Notes: generated by a model from the letters alone, not told the origin. A DNA stretch of 64,000 nucleotides from Paenibacillus qinlingensis (GCF_013204845.1 NZ_JABMKY010000023.1:62001-126000), one strand, 5' to 3'. Shown: positions 26,932 through 36,894, counted from the first letter of the stretch. Translations and numbers: made by a program.

Positions 26932-29900
26932 ATGAAGAAAACGAAAGGGTCCAGGCTATTAAGTTTGCTTCTGGGAATCGTTGTCTTGGTAACAGGCTTC
27001 CTACCAATGGCCGCACCATCAACGGTTTATGCAACAGGTTCTGTCTATTATGTGGATTCGATAGGCGGCGATGATGCGAACGCTGGAACAGCTTCCGGAT
27101 CAGCTTGGCAATCGCTGAGTAAAGTCAACAGTACCGTCTTTGAGCCTGGCGACGCCATTATGTTCAAGGCAGACGGTGTATGGACGGGTACGCTTTCTCC
27201 CCAAGGCTCAGGGACTGAGGGAAATCCTATTACCATTGACATGTATGGTACCGGCCGTAAGCCATTGATCGCCGGGGCTGGCGCTGCAGCAGCAGTCTAT
27301 TTTAACAATCAAGAGCAGTGGGAAGTCCGAAATCTGGAAATAACCAATGATGCGGCAACGAAGGCAGTACGCAGAGGCATACATGTGGATGGCACCAGTG
27401 GCGGCTACAGTAATCCTAGAGTTTTTAAGCATTTTCTTTTTGAAAATCTAGAGATCCATAACGTGAAGGGAGATACCGCTACCGATTATGCCCATAACGG
27501 CGGAATTATCGTCTGGGGAACGAACTGGGATTATCATGTATCCGATGTTGTGGTGAATAACAGCAAGATATATTCCGTAGATAGCGTCGGCATTTACATT
27601 TACGGTGCGCAGAAGAGATATGCTGCTGACTCTAAAGTAACCAACAACGTCATTTACGATGTGGGTGCAGATGGCGCGTTCATCTTGGATACGACGAATG
27701 CGCTGATCGAAAACAACATCGTGCATGACACGCATGTAAGAGCCAACGGATATCATGTTCCGCTTTGGGTCTTTTCAGCGAAGGACGCGTTGATTCAGAA
27801 CAATGAAGTTTACAATACAGCGCCGGGCGGAGACGCGATGGCTTATGATGCGGATTACAAGAGCGACGGGACCATTATTCAATATAACTACAGCCATAAT
27901 AATGCTGGCGGCGCCTTCTTGGTTGTCAATGATGGTACGGTTGCGAGTAACGCCAATACCAATACGACAATTCGCTATAACATTAGTCAGAATGACAGCG
28001 GTGCTGTGTTCAATTTCAGTGGAACGCCAGATACTACTCACATCTATAACAACACGGTATATCTGCCTAGATATTCGAACACGAAAGTGGTGGATTATTT
28101 AAACTGGGGCGGTTACGCCAAAAACACGTACTTCACGAACAATATCATTACGAATCTCGGAACCGGCGGCTACAATTTTGCCGGCAGTACAAATAATGTG
28201 TTTGATCACAATCTGTTCTATGGCAACCATCCCGCCAATGAACCGACGGATGCGAATAAGATTACGGCGGATCCGCTGCTTGCCTCTCCAGGTTCTGGCG
28301 GTATAGGTAAAGATACGGTTGTCGGATATCAGCTTCTTTCTACATCCCCGGCTATTGGAGCGGGTAAACTGATGACGAACAACGGAGGCAAGGACTACTT
28401 CGGCAATCCGGTGTCGGCCGTGCAAGTGCCGAATATGGGCGCTTACCAAGGTTCAGGACTGGATCCTAACAATCTCCCTCCGCTTCCACCACCGCCGGTG
28501 GAGGAAAATCTATTGAAAAATCCAGGATTTGAAACGGGTGATTTCACTAATTGGCCCACTCATTACAATGGGGCTACCATTGAGAGCAACAATGCCCTTA
28601 CCGGCACTTATGCAGCTAAGCTTACAGGGAATACTGCGGGCGTTGAGCAGACCATCAGTGGATTGTATCCAAATACGATCTACAAATTGTATGGAAATGG
28701 CAAGAGCGTAGGCGGTGGCGATGCCGTCTTTGGCGTCAAAAATTATGGCGGCAGCTCCAAAGATGTGCATATGAGCACTACCAGTTATGCGAGGAAAGAG
28801 CTTACGTTCACGACGGGCAGTACCAATACTAGTGCAACGATATATTTATATAAAAGCGGAGGCAGCGGTGACGTTTACTTCGACGACTTGGAATTAATCC
28901 AGTACAGCGCATCGCCGGGTGGACCTCTTGAACCTGATCCGGTATATACAGAAGGTACTGATGATGAGTTCAATGATGCTGACGTCCATACACAATGGCA
29001 CTGGACCCGAGAGAACCCAGTGAAATGGTCGCTGAGCACGAACCCGGGGTATATGAGAATTGTTAGTGAAAACGGAGATATCGCGGGCGGAAGTGCCGAC
29101 GCCAAGAACATCCTTCTCACGGGTGCGCCTGAAGGAAACTGGGCTATTGATACGAAGCTGGAAGGCAAGCCGAATTCACAGTGGTCGCAAGGCGGATTGG
29201 TCGTGTATGTCAATGACGATACCTATATCCGGATGACCCGATTGTATGGTAGCGGCAATCAGTTACAGTTTGACGTTAAGGTTGGTGGTGTACGTACGCA
29301 TATGGAGGTACCGGATACGATTGGGTCGATGGTATCTTATCTGCGAATTGTTAAGTATGGAGATAAGTATGCTGGCTATTATTCAATAGACGGTGTCACT
29401 TATACCCAGATAGGCAACACAGTAATTACTAGCCTTGATGATCCCAAAATCGGTCTCATTGTGTGTGGGGGAACGGGGCTTACCGCGGATTTTGACTATT
29501 TCCATATACAAACGAGTGGTATTACGGAACCGCCACCACCACCGCCGCCTGTCCCTGTCGCAGTGTCTGGTGTCACGCTGAATAAATCCGCAATGAGTCT
29601 GAAAGTCGGAGGGACAGCCACATTGTCAGCAGTTGTATCTCCTTCTAATGCTGCTAATAAAGCGGTGACATGGAGCTCGAATAATGCCGCCGTAGCGCAG
29701 GTGGATGCGAGTGGAATCATTACTCCTGTTAGTGAAGGGACAGCTTTGGTTACTGTAACCACTGTAGACGGTAACAAAACGGCTGTTTGTTTCGTAGAGG
29801 TTGTGTCTGCGAGCAATTTGCTGAACAACCCTGGATTTGAGACAGGGAATTTTACCAACTGGCCATCCAATTTTAACCAGGCAGCCGTTGTAAATACGAA

Positions 29901-30903
29901 CACACATACAGGAACGTACGCTGCCAAGTTGGCAACCGCATATGGGGGGATCGAACAAATCGTAACGGGACTTACACCAAATACGACGTATACGCTCTCT
30001 GCATGGGCTATGGGTATTAATGGTGAATTCGGCGTAAGGGATTTTGGAAGTTACAAACGCCAAGTCTATATCAACTCGACGGCTTATACGAGAAATGAGA
30101 TTACGTTTACCACAGGCAGTACAAACACGAGCGCGACCATTCTCATGTACAAACGTGCTGCGGCAGGCGAAGCTTACTTTGACGACTTTGAACTTATTCA
30201 GCAAAGCGTACCTACTACGCCGCCACCTGTCTCGGTAACCGGAGTTTCGCTGGATCATACTGGATTGAGTCTAACAATTGGCGCAACGGCTGCCTTGTTA
30301 GCCACTGTTGCACCATCCAATGCCGCTAACAAAGCGGTGAGCTGGAGCTCAAATAATCCCTCCGTGGCGACTGTGGATGCGAATGGCATCGTAACTGCCG
30401 TTAGTGTGGGGAGCGCTTCGGTAACCGTGACGACAGTTGACGGAACCAAAACGGCCGTTTGCGTTGTGGAGGTTGTACCTGCAATTCCTACAATTAATTT
30501 GCTGAACAACCCGGGATTTGAGACAGGAGATTTCACGAACTGGCCATCCCATTTTAACCAATCCGCCATCGTGAATACGAACACTCGTACAGGGACGTAC
30601 GCAGCCAAATTGGCAACTGCCTACGGGGGAATCGAGCAAATTGTAACGGGACTAACGCCAAACACAACGTATACGATCTCTGCATGGGCCAAGGCGGTAG
30701 GTGGCGGGGCCGCACAGTTCGGAGTGAGGAATTTCGGTAGTTACCAACGTCAGGTGTATGTAAATTCTACGGAATATACAAGGAAAGATTACACATTCAC
30801 TACAGGAAGTACGAACACCAGTGCGACAATATTTATGTATAAACATGTCGTGGATGGCGAAGTCTACTTCGATGACTTGGAGCTTGTTCAGGTCAACCCT
30901 TAA
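26932..30903 (+). CDS. secreted multidomain beta-helix polysaccharide enzyme
   Basis: A 1323-residue exported protein. A signal peptide (about 1-35) is followed by a right-handed parallel beta-helix (about 37-505) starting YYVDSIGGDDANAGTASGSA, as in polysaccharide lyases and related glycosidases. Then come a Pro-rich linker, a CBM-like module (526-658, starting NLLKNPGFETGDF), a DUF1349/laminin-G-like module (673-861), an Ig-like Big2 domain (877-960), a second CBM-like module (961-1091), a second Big2 (1100-1183) and a third CBM-like module (1189-1322). ATG 26,932 lies 7 nt after AAGGAGG; the GTG three bases earlier is too close. It is the likely depolymerase of the locus. Whether it is a lyase or a hydrolase, and of which polymer, cannot be told from sequence. 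Confidence 0.82.
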   Translation: MKKTKGSRLLSLLLGIVVLVTGFLPMAAPSTVYATGSVYYVDSIGGDDANAGTASGSAWQSLSKVNSTVFEPGDAIMFKADGVWTGTLSPQGSGTEGNPITIDMYGTGRKPLIAGAGAAAAVYFNNQEQWEVRNLEITNDAATKAVRRGIHVDGTSGGYSNPRVFKHFLFENLEIHNVKGDTATDYAHNGGIIVWGTNWDYHVSDVVVNNSKIYSVDSVGIYIYGAQKRYAADSKVTNNVIYDVGADGAFILDTTNALIENNIVHDTHVRANGYHVPLWVFSAKDALIQNNEVYNTAPGGDAMAYDADYKSDGTIIQYNYSHNNAGGAFLVVNDGTVASNANTNTTIRYNISQNDSGAVFNFSGTPDTTHIYNNTVYLPRYSNTKVVDYLNWGGYAKNTYFTNNIITNLGTGGYNFAGSTNNVFDHNLFYGNHPANEPTDANKITADPLLASPGSGGIGKDTVVGYQLLSTSPAIGAGKLMTNNGGKDYFGNPVSAVQVPNMGAYQGSGLDPNNLPPLPPPPVEENLLKNPGFETGDFTNWPTHYNGATIESNNALTGTYAAKLTGNTAGVEQTISGLYPNTIYKLYGNGKSVGGGDAVFGVKNYGGSSKDVHMSTTSYARKELTFTTGSTNTSATIYLYKSGGSGDVYFDDLELIQYSASPGGPLEPDPVYTEGTDDEFNDADVHTQWHWTRENPVKWSLSTNPGYMRIVSENGDIAGGSADAKNILLTGAPEGNWAIDTKLEGKPNSQWSQGGLVVYVNDDTYIRMTRLYGSGNQLQFDVKVGGVRTHMEVPDTIGSMVSYLRIVKYGDKYAGYYSIDGVTYTQIGNTVITSLDDPKIGLIVCGGTGLTADFDYFHIQTSGITEPPPPPPPVPVAVSGVTLNKSAMSLKVGGTATLSAVVSPSNAANKAVTWSSNNAAVAQVDASGIITPVSEGTALVTVTTVDGNKTAVCFVEVVSASNLLNNPGFETGNFTNWPSNFNQAAVVNTNTHTGTYAAKLATAYGGIEQIVTGLTPNTTYTLSAWAMGINGEFGVRDFGSYKRQVYINSTAYTRNEITFTTGSTNTSATILMYKRAAAGEAYFDDFELIQQSVPTTPPPVSVTGVSLDHTGLSLTIGATAALLATVAPSNAANKAVSWSSNNPSVATVDANGIVTAVSVGSASVTVTTVDGTKTAVCVVEVVPAIPTINLLNNPGFETGDFTNWPSHFNQSAIVNTNTRTGTYAAKLATAYGGIEQIVTGLTPNTTYTISAWAKAVGGGAAQFGVRNFGSYQRQVYVNSTEYTRKDYTFTTGSTNTSATIFMYKHVVDGEVYFDDLELVQVNP
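28507..30900 (+). repeat. intragenic repeats encoding three CBM-like and two Big2 modules
   Basis: Segments near 28,507-28,900, 29,812-30,205 and 30,496-30,900 encode the same ~132-residue module. The last two are close at DNA level and in protein (GTYAAKLATAYGGIEQIVTG in both). The Big2 segments 29,560-29,810 and 30,232-30,480 are also duplicates. The pattern indicates duplication of a Big2-CBM pair. Confidence 0.8.
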
Positions 30904-30940
30904 TCTGCTTCATGTCATAGATGAAATAAGTAAGTAAGCC

Positions 30941-30992
30941 AAAGAGGTTGGTTCTTGTACATTCTTATGTACGAGTAACCAGCTTCTTTTTT
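30941..30992 (+). terminator. Rho-independent terminator
   Basis: AAGAGGTTGGTT...GTACAT pairs with GTAC...TAACCAGCTTCTT, giving a long stem with minor mismatches and a TTTTTT tail, 38 bp after the beta-helix gene. Confidence 0.8.
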
Positions 30993-31120
30993 CATGTCAA
31001 AGTTATTTTCTCATAGCATTCCAAAAAATCTTAGATTTTGTGCATGCCAACTATCCGATATACTGAGAATCAGAACCGGTTCGAACGATCAGAATGAACA
31101 TATCACGGGAGGGTCATCCG

Positions 31121-32401
31121 ATGAAAAAAATATCGAATTTGTTTATATCTGTAAGTTTGGCGGCTTCCATGGCGCTCACAGGTTGTGCAAGCCAAAATGC
31201 AAGCGATACCAAAGCGACAGTGGCGCCAGTTGCCAAGCAAGAGAAAGTGAAAGTAAGAATGGCTTACTGGAACAAAGAAGACAGCGTGAAATCGCTGCTA
31301 GATCTGATTAAGCAAAAGCTTCCGAATATTGAACTTGAGTACCAATTTATCGATAATAAGCAGTTTGACAATATTGTCGCTACTCAGTTAGCTGCACAAT
31401 CGGGTCCAGATATCATTTCGGTGAGCCCACCGACCAGCGCCAAGTATGCGAAATTGGGGTATTTGGCCGATCTGACTTCACTTGCGGATCGCTACAATGA
31501 GGCAGGCAAGAACGTGTATACCACAGACGGCAAATTATATGCGCTGCCCGGGATTAGTTGGTTTGAAGGGATTTTTTATAACAAAGAGATTTTTGATAAA
31601 TTAGGTTTGAAGCCGCCTACCACGTTTGATGAAGAGTTGAAATTGCACGAGTTATTGAAGAAAAGTGGTGTGAAGCCACAAGCTATGGGTGCGAAGTCCT
31701 GGGAGCCGATGATGAAGTCTTCGATGGGATTTGTCATGAATGACTTCTTGTCCAAACCAGAGAACAAAACGTTCGATGTGCAATACGGCTTAGGTCAAAA
31801 AACACTCGAAGGCAATTGGAACAGTGCACTGGAGAAATGGACGGAGCTAATCAAGCAAGGCTACATCACACAGGATATGCTTGGTGTCGACTATGATCAA
31901 GCGCTGGATGAATTCGCGACAGGCAAGGCTGCAATGTGGGAGTCTGGACCGTGGGCGATGGAAGCTATTAAGAAAAAGAATCCGAATATCAAAGTTGATA
32001 TGTTCCCGTTCTATGGCTCCACACCAGGAGCAGGCTGGCTAATTGGAGGTCCAGGTGCAGGCTTTGCTGCTAACAGTAAATCGAAGAACGCGGATGCTGT
32101 GAAGCAGGTACTGGATTTGATCTCCACACCAGAAGGACAGAAAGCTTTCTGGAACGATAACAAGGGTGGCAGCAGCTACTTGAAGGGTGTCGAATTTGAG
32201 ATGCCTAGCGAATACGAGAGTGTGAAAGCGACCTTCAAAGCGGGGAACGTCTATGCGCCGTGGAACAATTGGGGCGAAAATGCGCAGTCCATTATCGAGG
32301 ATTACGGGAAGCACTTCCAAGAATTACTTGGTGGAAAAAGTGATATCAGTCAGTCTCTCAAAGCGACGGATAAGAAGACTGCTGAACTGGTAAAGAAATA
32401 A
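31121..32401 (+). CDS. sugar-binding lipoprotein (family 1 solute-binding protein)
   Basis: A 426-residue lipoprotein of the maltose/oligosaccharide-binding class. The lipobox LTGC gives Cys22. A frame open from 31,094 is ignored because ATG 31,121 follows GGGAGGG by 7-8 nt. Features include YWNKEDSVKSLLDLIKQKLP, QSGPDIISVSPP and MWESGPWAMEAIKKKNP. It begins a five-gene unit with two permeases, a response regulator and a histidine kinase. A hairpin after the gene probably keeps its mRNA level above that of the permeases. The cargo is unknown, probably a mono- or disaccharide. Confidence 0.9.
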   Translation: MKKISNLFISVSLAASMALTGCASQNASDTKATVAPVAKQEKVKVRMAYWNKEDSVKSLLDLIKQKLPNIELEYQFIDNKQFDNIVATQLAAQSGPDIISVSPPTSAKYAKLGYLADLTSLADRYNEAGKNVYTTDGKLYALPGISWFEGIFYNKEIFDKLGLKPPTTFDEELKLHELLKKSGVKPQAMGAKSWEPMMKSSMGFVMNDFLSKPENKTFDVQYGLGQKTLEGNWNSALEKWTELIKQGYITQDMLGVDYDQALDEFATGKAAMWESGPWAMEAIKKKNPNIKVDMFPFYGSTPGAGWLIGGPGAGFAANSKSKNADAVKQVLDLISTPEGQKAFWNDNKGGSSYLKGVEFEMPSEYESVKATFKAGNVYAPWNNWGENAQSIIEDYGKHFQELLGGKSDISQSLKATDKKTAELVKK

Positions 32402-32426
32402 TAGGAAGGTAATTTCATACTGAACC

Positions 32427-32466
32427 TACGGCGGTCCTTTGGCAACACCAAGCGGCTGCCGTACGT
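32427..32466 (+). terminator. intra-operon hairpin (attenuator-like)
   Basis: TACGGCGG and GGCTGCCGTA form the outer stem with an inner CCTTTGG...CCA helix and a short T run. Its position between a binding-protein gene and its permeases is the usual one for differential expression. Confidence 0.6.
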
Positions 32467-32481
32467 TTTCTAGAGAGGTTG

Positions 32482-33378
32482 ATGGCTGTGCGAATGAAGC
32501 TGCTGCGTAGAGAGCTGAACTATGGCTTGTTGATCTTGCCTGCGCTTGTGTTCTATCTCGTGTTCGCCGTGTATCCGTTCCTATCGATGTTCTATTATAG
32601 TGTGACGGATTACTCGATTTCGAAAATGACCAAATTGAGCTTTGTAGGCTTCAAAAATTACGAGAGTATTTTCAATAATGATTTGCTGCTTGCTGGCTTT
32701 AAAAATTCACTCATTTATGCCCTTTTAATGACGGTATTTCAAACGGTCTTCGGTCTTGTGTTGGCCATTTTTCTAGATCGTAAGCTGTTCACGCGTAATG
32801 TGCTGCGATCCGTATTTTTCCTGCCTGCTGTATTTAGCCCGCTGATCATTGGATTCCTGTGGAATTATTTGATGTCAACGTCCGATTTTGGCCTGATCAA
32901 CAAAGGCTTAACTTCATTAGGATTAGCTAAAATTAATTTCCTCGGCGATGCCGATCTAGCGCTGTATTCCGTTGTACTCACACAGTTGTGGCAATGGACG
33001 GGGTGGGCTATGGTTATTTTTTTGGCGAATTTGCAAAGTATTCCGAAGGATTTATATGAAGCTGCCGATATTGACGGTGCCTCATCGTGGATGCAGTTCT
33101 GGAAGGTGACGCTGCCGCTTATGCAGCCTTCGGTCAATGTTGTTGCCGTAACCGCCATGATTGGCGGACTCAAAGTATTTGATATCATCCTTGCCCTCAC
33201 AGATGGAGGACCAGGGAATGCGACACAGACGATTATGACAGCCTATATCAAGACGTCTTTTAATGAAGGCTTTTATAGTAAGGGAGCAGCATCAGGTGTT
33301 GTATTTTTCCTTGTTGTTATGTTGATTACGACAGCCATGATGCACGTACTTGGGAAATGGGGGAAGCGAATTCAATGA
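32482..33378 (+). CDS. sugar ABC transporter permease, UgpA/MalF-like
   Basis: A 298-residue permease with about six membrane helices and the EAA loop LYEAADIDGASSWMQFWKVTLP. The start is ambiguous: ATG 32,482 lies only 3 nt after AGAGAGG, while GTG 32,488 is better spaced. ATG is listed as the outer plausible start; a TTG at 32,479 is too close. The stop codon overlaps the next start by 4 nt (ATGA), so the two permeases are translationally coupled. Confidence 0.88.
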   Translation: MAVRMKLLRRELNYGLLILPALVFYLVFAVYPFLSMFYYSVTDYSISKMTKLSFVGFKNYESIFNNDLLLAGFKNSLIYALLMTVFQTVFGLVLAIFLDRKLFTRNVLRSVFFLPAVFSPLIIGFLWNYLMSTSDFGLINKGLTSLGLAKINFLGDADLALYSVVLTQLWQWTGWAMVIFLANLQSIPKDLYEAADIDGASSWMQFWKVTLPLMQPSVNVVAVTAMIGGLKVFDIILALTDGGPGNATQTIMTAYIKTSFNEGFYSKGAASGVVFFLVVMLITTAMMHVLGKWGKRIQ

Positions 33379-34220
33379 ACATGAAGCTTTCCTCACGTGA
33401 GAGAGCGGTTAATGGAGCTTTCGAAGTACTGTTAATCGCGATTGCTGTCTTATTCTTTATCCCTGTGTATTATCTGATCGTCACGACCTTCAAAACACCA
33501 GACGAAGCAACATTCAGTCCGTTGTCTTTGCCCAATCATTTTAACGTGGATAATTATATACTGGCATGGAAAACGATGAGATTCCCGCGCGTATTTCTTA
33601 ATACGATCATTGTGACTGGTGTATCCGTTATCGGTATTATTGTGCTTTCTTCAATGGCGGCTTATGCTTTAGCACGGAGAGCGCATGCTCTGAACAAGTT
33701 TATTTTCTACTTATTTTTAGCGGGTATGATGGTTCCGTTTCAAATGGGACTAGTTAGTTTGTATAAGCTCATTAACAGCCTAGGGCTGATGGATAACCTC
33801 TTAGCGGTCATAGTAGTAAATATTGGTAATGGTTGTGTGATCGCGATATTTCTGTTTCACAGCTTTATCAGCACCTCTGTACCACTTGAGTTAGAGGAGG
33901 CCGCTTTTATCGATGGATGCTCGGTACAGGCGACGTTTTGGCGAATTGCTTTCCCGCTGCTAACACCGGTAATTGCGACTGTGGCGATTGTCACGACACT
34001 GAATGTGTGGAACGATTTTATGAATCCGCTGCTATTCCTGCAGTCACGTGACAACAACGTTATTTTGCTGGAAGTGTTTCGGAATATCGGGCAGTTTTCA
34101 GTTGATTGGACCAGCTTGTTTCCGATGCTGCTATTAGGTGTAGCGCCACTGCTTCTGTTTTATTTACTGATGCAGAAGTACATGATTAAAGGTGTAGCGG
34201 CTGGAGCGCTCAAAGGATAG
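33375..34220 (+). CDS. sugar ABC transporter permease, UgpE/MalG-like
   Basis: A 281-residue permease with about six helices, the EAA loop LEEAAFIDGCSVQATFWRIAFP and the terminal YMIKGVAAGALKG. ATG 33,375 overlaps the stop of the previous gene (ATGA), which fixes the start. The response regulator gene follows after 93 bp. It forms the channel with the permease at 32,482. Confidence 0.9.
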   Translation: MNMKLSSRERAVNGAFEVLLIAIAVLFFIPVYYLIVTTFKTPDEATFSPLSLPNHFNVDNYILAWKTMRFPRVFLNTIIVTGVSVIGIIVLSSMAAYALARRAHALNKFIFYLFLAGMMVPFQMGLVSLYKLINSLGLMDNLLAVIVVNIGNGCVIAIFLFHSFISTSVPLELEEAAFIDGCSVQATFWRIAFPLLTPVIATVAIVTTLNVWNDFMNPLLFLQSRDNNVILLEVFRNIGQFSVDWTSLFPMLLLGVAPLLLFYLLMQKYMIKGVAAGALKG

Positions 34221-34313
34221 GGCTTCATGATGACCTTCCGTGTAATCCGCGGTCAAAATTGTTTTGTACGCATAGGATCCCGTTTGATAAAATGGAAGCA
34301 GGGGGGATTTCAC

Positions 34314-35141
34314 ATGTTCCGCATACTAATCGCAGATGATGACAAAATTGAGCGGGAAGGGATCAAGTTCCTGATGGCCAAGTACGAGTTCCCTTTTGAA
34401 ATGTTGGAGGCGAAACACGGCAGGGCTGCCTTGGAATTACTTCAAGCAAATGATGTGGACGTGCTTCTCACGGATATCAAAATGCCCTTCATGGACGGGC
34501 TTCAACTGGCGCGGGAAGCTAGAGCGCTGAAGCCACAGCTCAACATTCTGATTCTCAGCGGGCATGGGGAATTTGACTATGCGAAAACAGCAATCTCCCT
34601 GCAGGTGTCGAACTATTTGCTCAAGCCTATTGAGCCAGAAGAATTTCATACAGTCATTGCATCTGTCGTACAGCAGCTGAACGAGGAGCAATTGGCCAAG
34701 CAGAAGCAGCAGGACTGGCAGAAGGTTTACGAAGCGGGACTCGTCTATCAGCAAGAGCAGCGGCTGCGTAATTTGATCCAAGACAGCGCTGATGATGATC
34801 CGGAAGCAGACTCCCGTAAACGAGCGATAGAAGATGTGCTGCGCATTATTGAGAAGGAATACGAGAAGGATTTGAGCTTGGATTATTTGTCCAAAAGCGT
34901 TCATTTATCCGCCAGCTATCTCAGCCATACGTTCAAAAAAGCGACAGGCGTTAGTGTCGTTAAATATATTACGCAATATCGCATGGAGAAAGCCAAGTAT
35001 TTGCTTGATCAAAGCAATTATAAGATTAATGACGTTTATAAAATGGTTGGGTTCTCCGATATGTCCTATTTCGGCCTGACGTTCAAACAGAGCTTCGGCG
35101 TCACGCCGAAACAATATAGGGAAAAGGTGCGTCTGCCGTGA
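34314..35141 (+). CDS. short response regulator with AraC output domain
   Basis: A 275-residue YesN-like regulator. The receiver domain has the acidic residues in ADDDK and the phospho-acceptor Asp in VLLTDIKMPFMDG (about 54). A short linker leads to the AraC domain with SLDYLSKSVHLSASYLSHTF and INDVYKMVGFSDMSYFGLTF, ending GVTPKQYR. It lacks the long middle domain of the regulator at 21,779. ATG 34,314 follows a GGGGGGA Shine-Dalgarno; the frame upstream of it is not used. Its stop overlaps the kinase start (GTGA). It should control the importer at 31,121-34,220. Confidence 0.9.
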   Translation: MFRILIADDDKIEREGIKFLMAKYEFPFEMLEAKHGRAALELLQANDVDVLLTDIKMPFMDGLQLAREARALKPQLNILILSGHGEFDYAKTAISLQVSNYLLKPIEPEEFHTVIASVVQQLNEEQLAKQKQQDWQKVYEAGLVYQQEQRLRNLIQDSADDDPEADSRKRAIEDVLRIIEKEYEKDLSLDYLSKSVHLSASYLSHTFKKATGVSVVKYITQYRMEKAKYLLDQSNYKINDVYKMVGFSDMSYFGLTFKQSFGVTPKQYREKVRLP

Positions 35142-36844
35142 AGCATCTTCTTGCCTATTTTCGCAACAGTACGGTCAGGAAGAAGCTCATTATTACGTAT
35201 CTCGTCGTGATTATTATCCCCATTCTCGCTTTGGGAATCTATGCGTATCAATCGTCCAAAGGTTATCTGAAAAAACAGCTTATGATTGGCATGAACCACA
35301 CGGTTAGCCAGACTGCTCTTAATTTGGACCAGAAGATGGAGAAGTCAGGTAATTTCATTTCTTTCATGGTGTTTAACCCTATTGTGAAAAAGGTGACGGG
35401 CTCCGAGCTGCCGGATATTCTCAGCTATACCAAAGAGCTTAACGACAACATCGAGCCGACGATTTGGTATTATATTAACATTAATCGAGAGATGAAAGAC
35501 GTTCTCTTTTACTCGGATTACACGGGCAGACAGATCGGCAACTTCATCTATCCTAGCGAGGCTGTCCGGCATACGGCATGGTATGAAGATGCTAAGAAAG
35601 CGAGTAAGACACAATGGTACTACGATCAGCAGCAACAGGTGCTTTTTGCTACACATAACATTCAGAAGAGTGACAATAGCACGTTTGCTGGCGTTTTGTA
35701 CGTGAAGATCGATTACGATAAAATGTTTGAGAAGCTCGATCAGGTCTATGATGGGGAGTACGGTATTCTAATTACGGACAGCAACCAGCAGGTAATTTAT
35801 GCGGGAGAGGAAGCTTCCACATTAAGCGAGAAGGCAAAGGGAGACATCGCTGCGCAAGCGGAGGGGCAGTTCCGTATGCAGGGCAAAGAATATTTAATGA
35901 CGCGAAGCTCCTTGAGTAATTCGGGTTGGACTTTCACGTATTTTATGCCGACGACGAGCATGATTGTGGATACGAAGGATATTTTGAAAGCAACGGCATC
36001 CATCATCCTAATTTGTATATTGGTACTATTATGCGTCATTTGGTTGTTCTCACGAACTTTGGTACGGCCGATTCATGCGTTGAAAAAGAAGATCAGTATC
36101 GTGGAGAATGGCAATTTCGATGTGCCGATTGTCGCTAATGCGACAGACGAAATTGGGCAATTGACCCAGAGCTTCGCCGACATGGTGAAGAAGGTTCAAG
36201 ACTCAATTCAGGAGACTGTTCAAGCACGCATGCTGGAAAAAGAGGCAGAGCTGAAGGCGCTCCAGGCACAGATTTCTCCGCATTTTTTGTACAATACCTT
36301 GTCCATCATTAACTGGAAGGCCGTTCAACGGGATGCCATGGACATCAGTGTAGTAGCCAATGCGTTGTCTAAATTTTATCGGACGAGCTTGAACAAAGGC
36401 AATCACCTCATTCGCATTCGGGATGAAATCGGCAATATTCAAGCCTATCTGGCGATCCAGCTCATTATGCATGACGATGAATTCGAAGTCGTCTATGACA
36501 TCGCTGAAGCTGCCTATGACTGCGAGACGGTCAATTTTATTTTGCAGCCCATTGTCGAGAATGCGATCATTCATGGATTGGATGAGAAAGAAGAGGGAAG
36601 CAAGATTCTTCGAATTGTGGTCGAATTTGCAGGTGATGAGATCCATTTTACCGTGCACGATAATGGAAAAGGCATGGAAGCCGCAGTGCAGGATCGTTTG
36701 CTCCATGGGGAAGGCGGCGGGTATGGGCTGCGTAATGTGCAGGAGCGTATTCGGCTTTACTTTGGCGCAGCTTATGGTCTTACCGTAGAGAGTGAGCTCG
36801 GTCTCGGGACGACAGTACGAGTCGTGATTCCGATGAAGCGATAG
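35138..36844 (+). CDS. sensor histidine kinase, YesM type
   Basis: A 568-residue membrane kinase with TM1 at about 14-34, an extracytoplasmic sensor, TM2 at about 283-305 (ASIILICILVLLCVIWLF), HAMP, and a His_kinase domain with QAQISPHFLYN near residue 380. N and G boxes are LQPIVENAIIHGL, DNGKGME and GYGLRNVQ. It starts at GTG 35,138, which overlaps the regulator stop. In this cluster the regulator precedes the kinase, the reverse of the 20-23 kb pair. A terminator follows at 36,859. Confidence 0.9.
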   Translation: MKHLLAYFRNSTVRKKLIITYLVVIIIPILALGIYAYQSSKGYLKKQLMIGMNHTVSQTALNLDQKMEKSGNFISFMVFNPIVKKVTGSELPDILSYTKELNDNIEPTIWYYININREMKDVLFYSDYTGRQIGNFIYPSEAVRHTAWYEDAKKASKTQWYYDQQQQVLFATHNIQKSDNSTFAGVLYVKIDYDKMFEKLDQVYDGEYGILITDSNQQVIYAGEEASTLSEKAKGDIAAQAEGQFRMQGKEYLMTRSSLSNSGWTFTYFMPTTSMIVDTKDILKATASIILICILVLLCVIWLFSRTLVRPIHALKKKISIVENGNFDVPIVANATDEIGQLTQSFADMVKKVQDSIQETVQARMLEKEAELKALQAQISPHFLYNTLSIINWKAVQRDAMDISVVANALSKFYRTSLNKGNHLIRIRDEIGNIQAYLAIQLIMHDDEFEVVYDIAEAAYDCETVNFILQPIVENAIIHGLDEKEEGSKILRIVVEFAGDEIHFTVHDNGKGMEAAVQDRLLHGEGGGYGLRNVQERIRLYFGAAYGLTVESELGLGTTVRVVIPMKR

Positions 36845-36858
36845 TGAAAACTAGAGAG

Positions 36859-36894
36859 ACAGCAGGAGGGGATGTGGCCTTCCTGCTGTTTTTT
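36859..36894 (+). terminator. Rho-independent terminator
   Basis: ACAGCAGGA (36,859-36,867) pairs with TCCTGCTGT (36,881-36,889), followed by TTTTT. It ends the kinase operon just before the repeat array. Confidence 0.9.

Noticed and set aside
29496..30639. Minus-strand frames opposite the CBM/Big2 region
   Set aside because: They are shadows of the beta-helix gene's repeats; codon pattern and ribosome binding sites support only the plus strand.
34227..34313. N-terminal extension of the response regulator
   Set aside because: The stretch lacks receiver-domain sequence, and ATG 34,314 follows a strong G-rich ribosome binding site.
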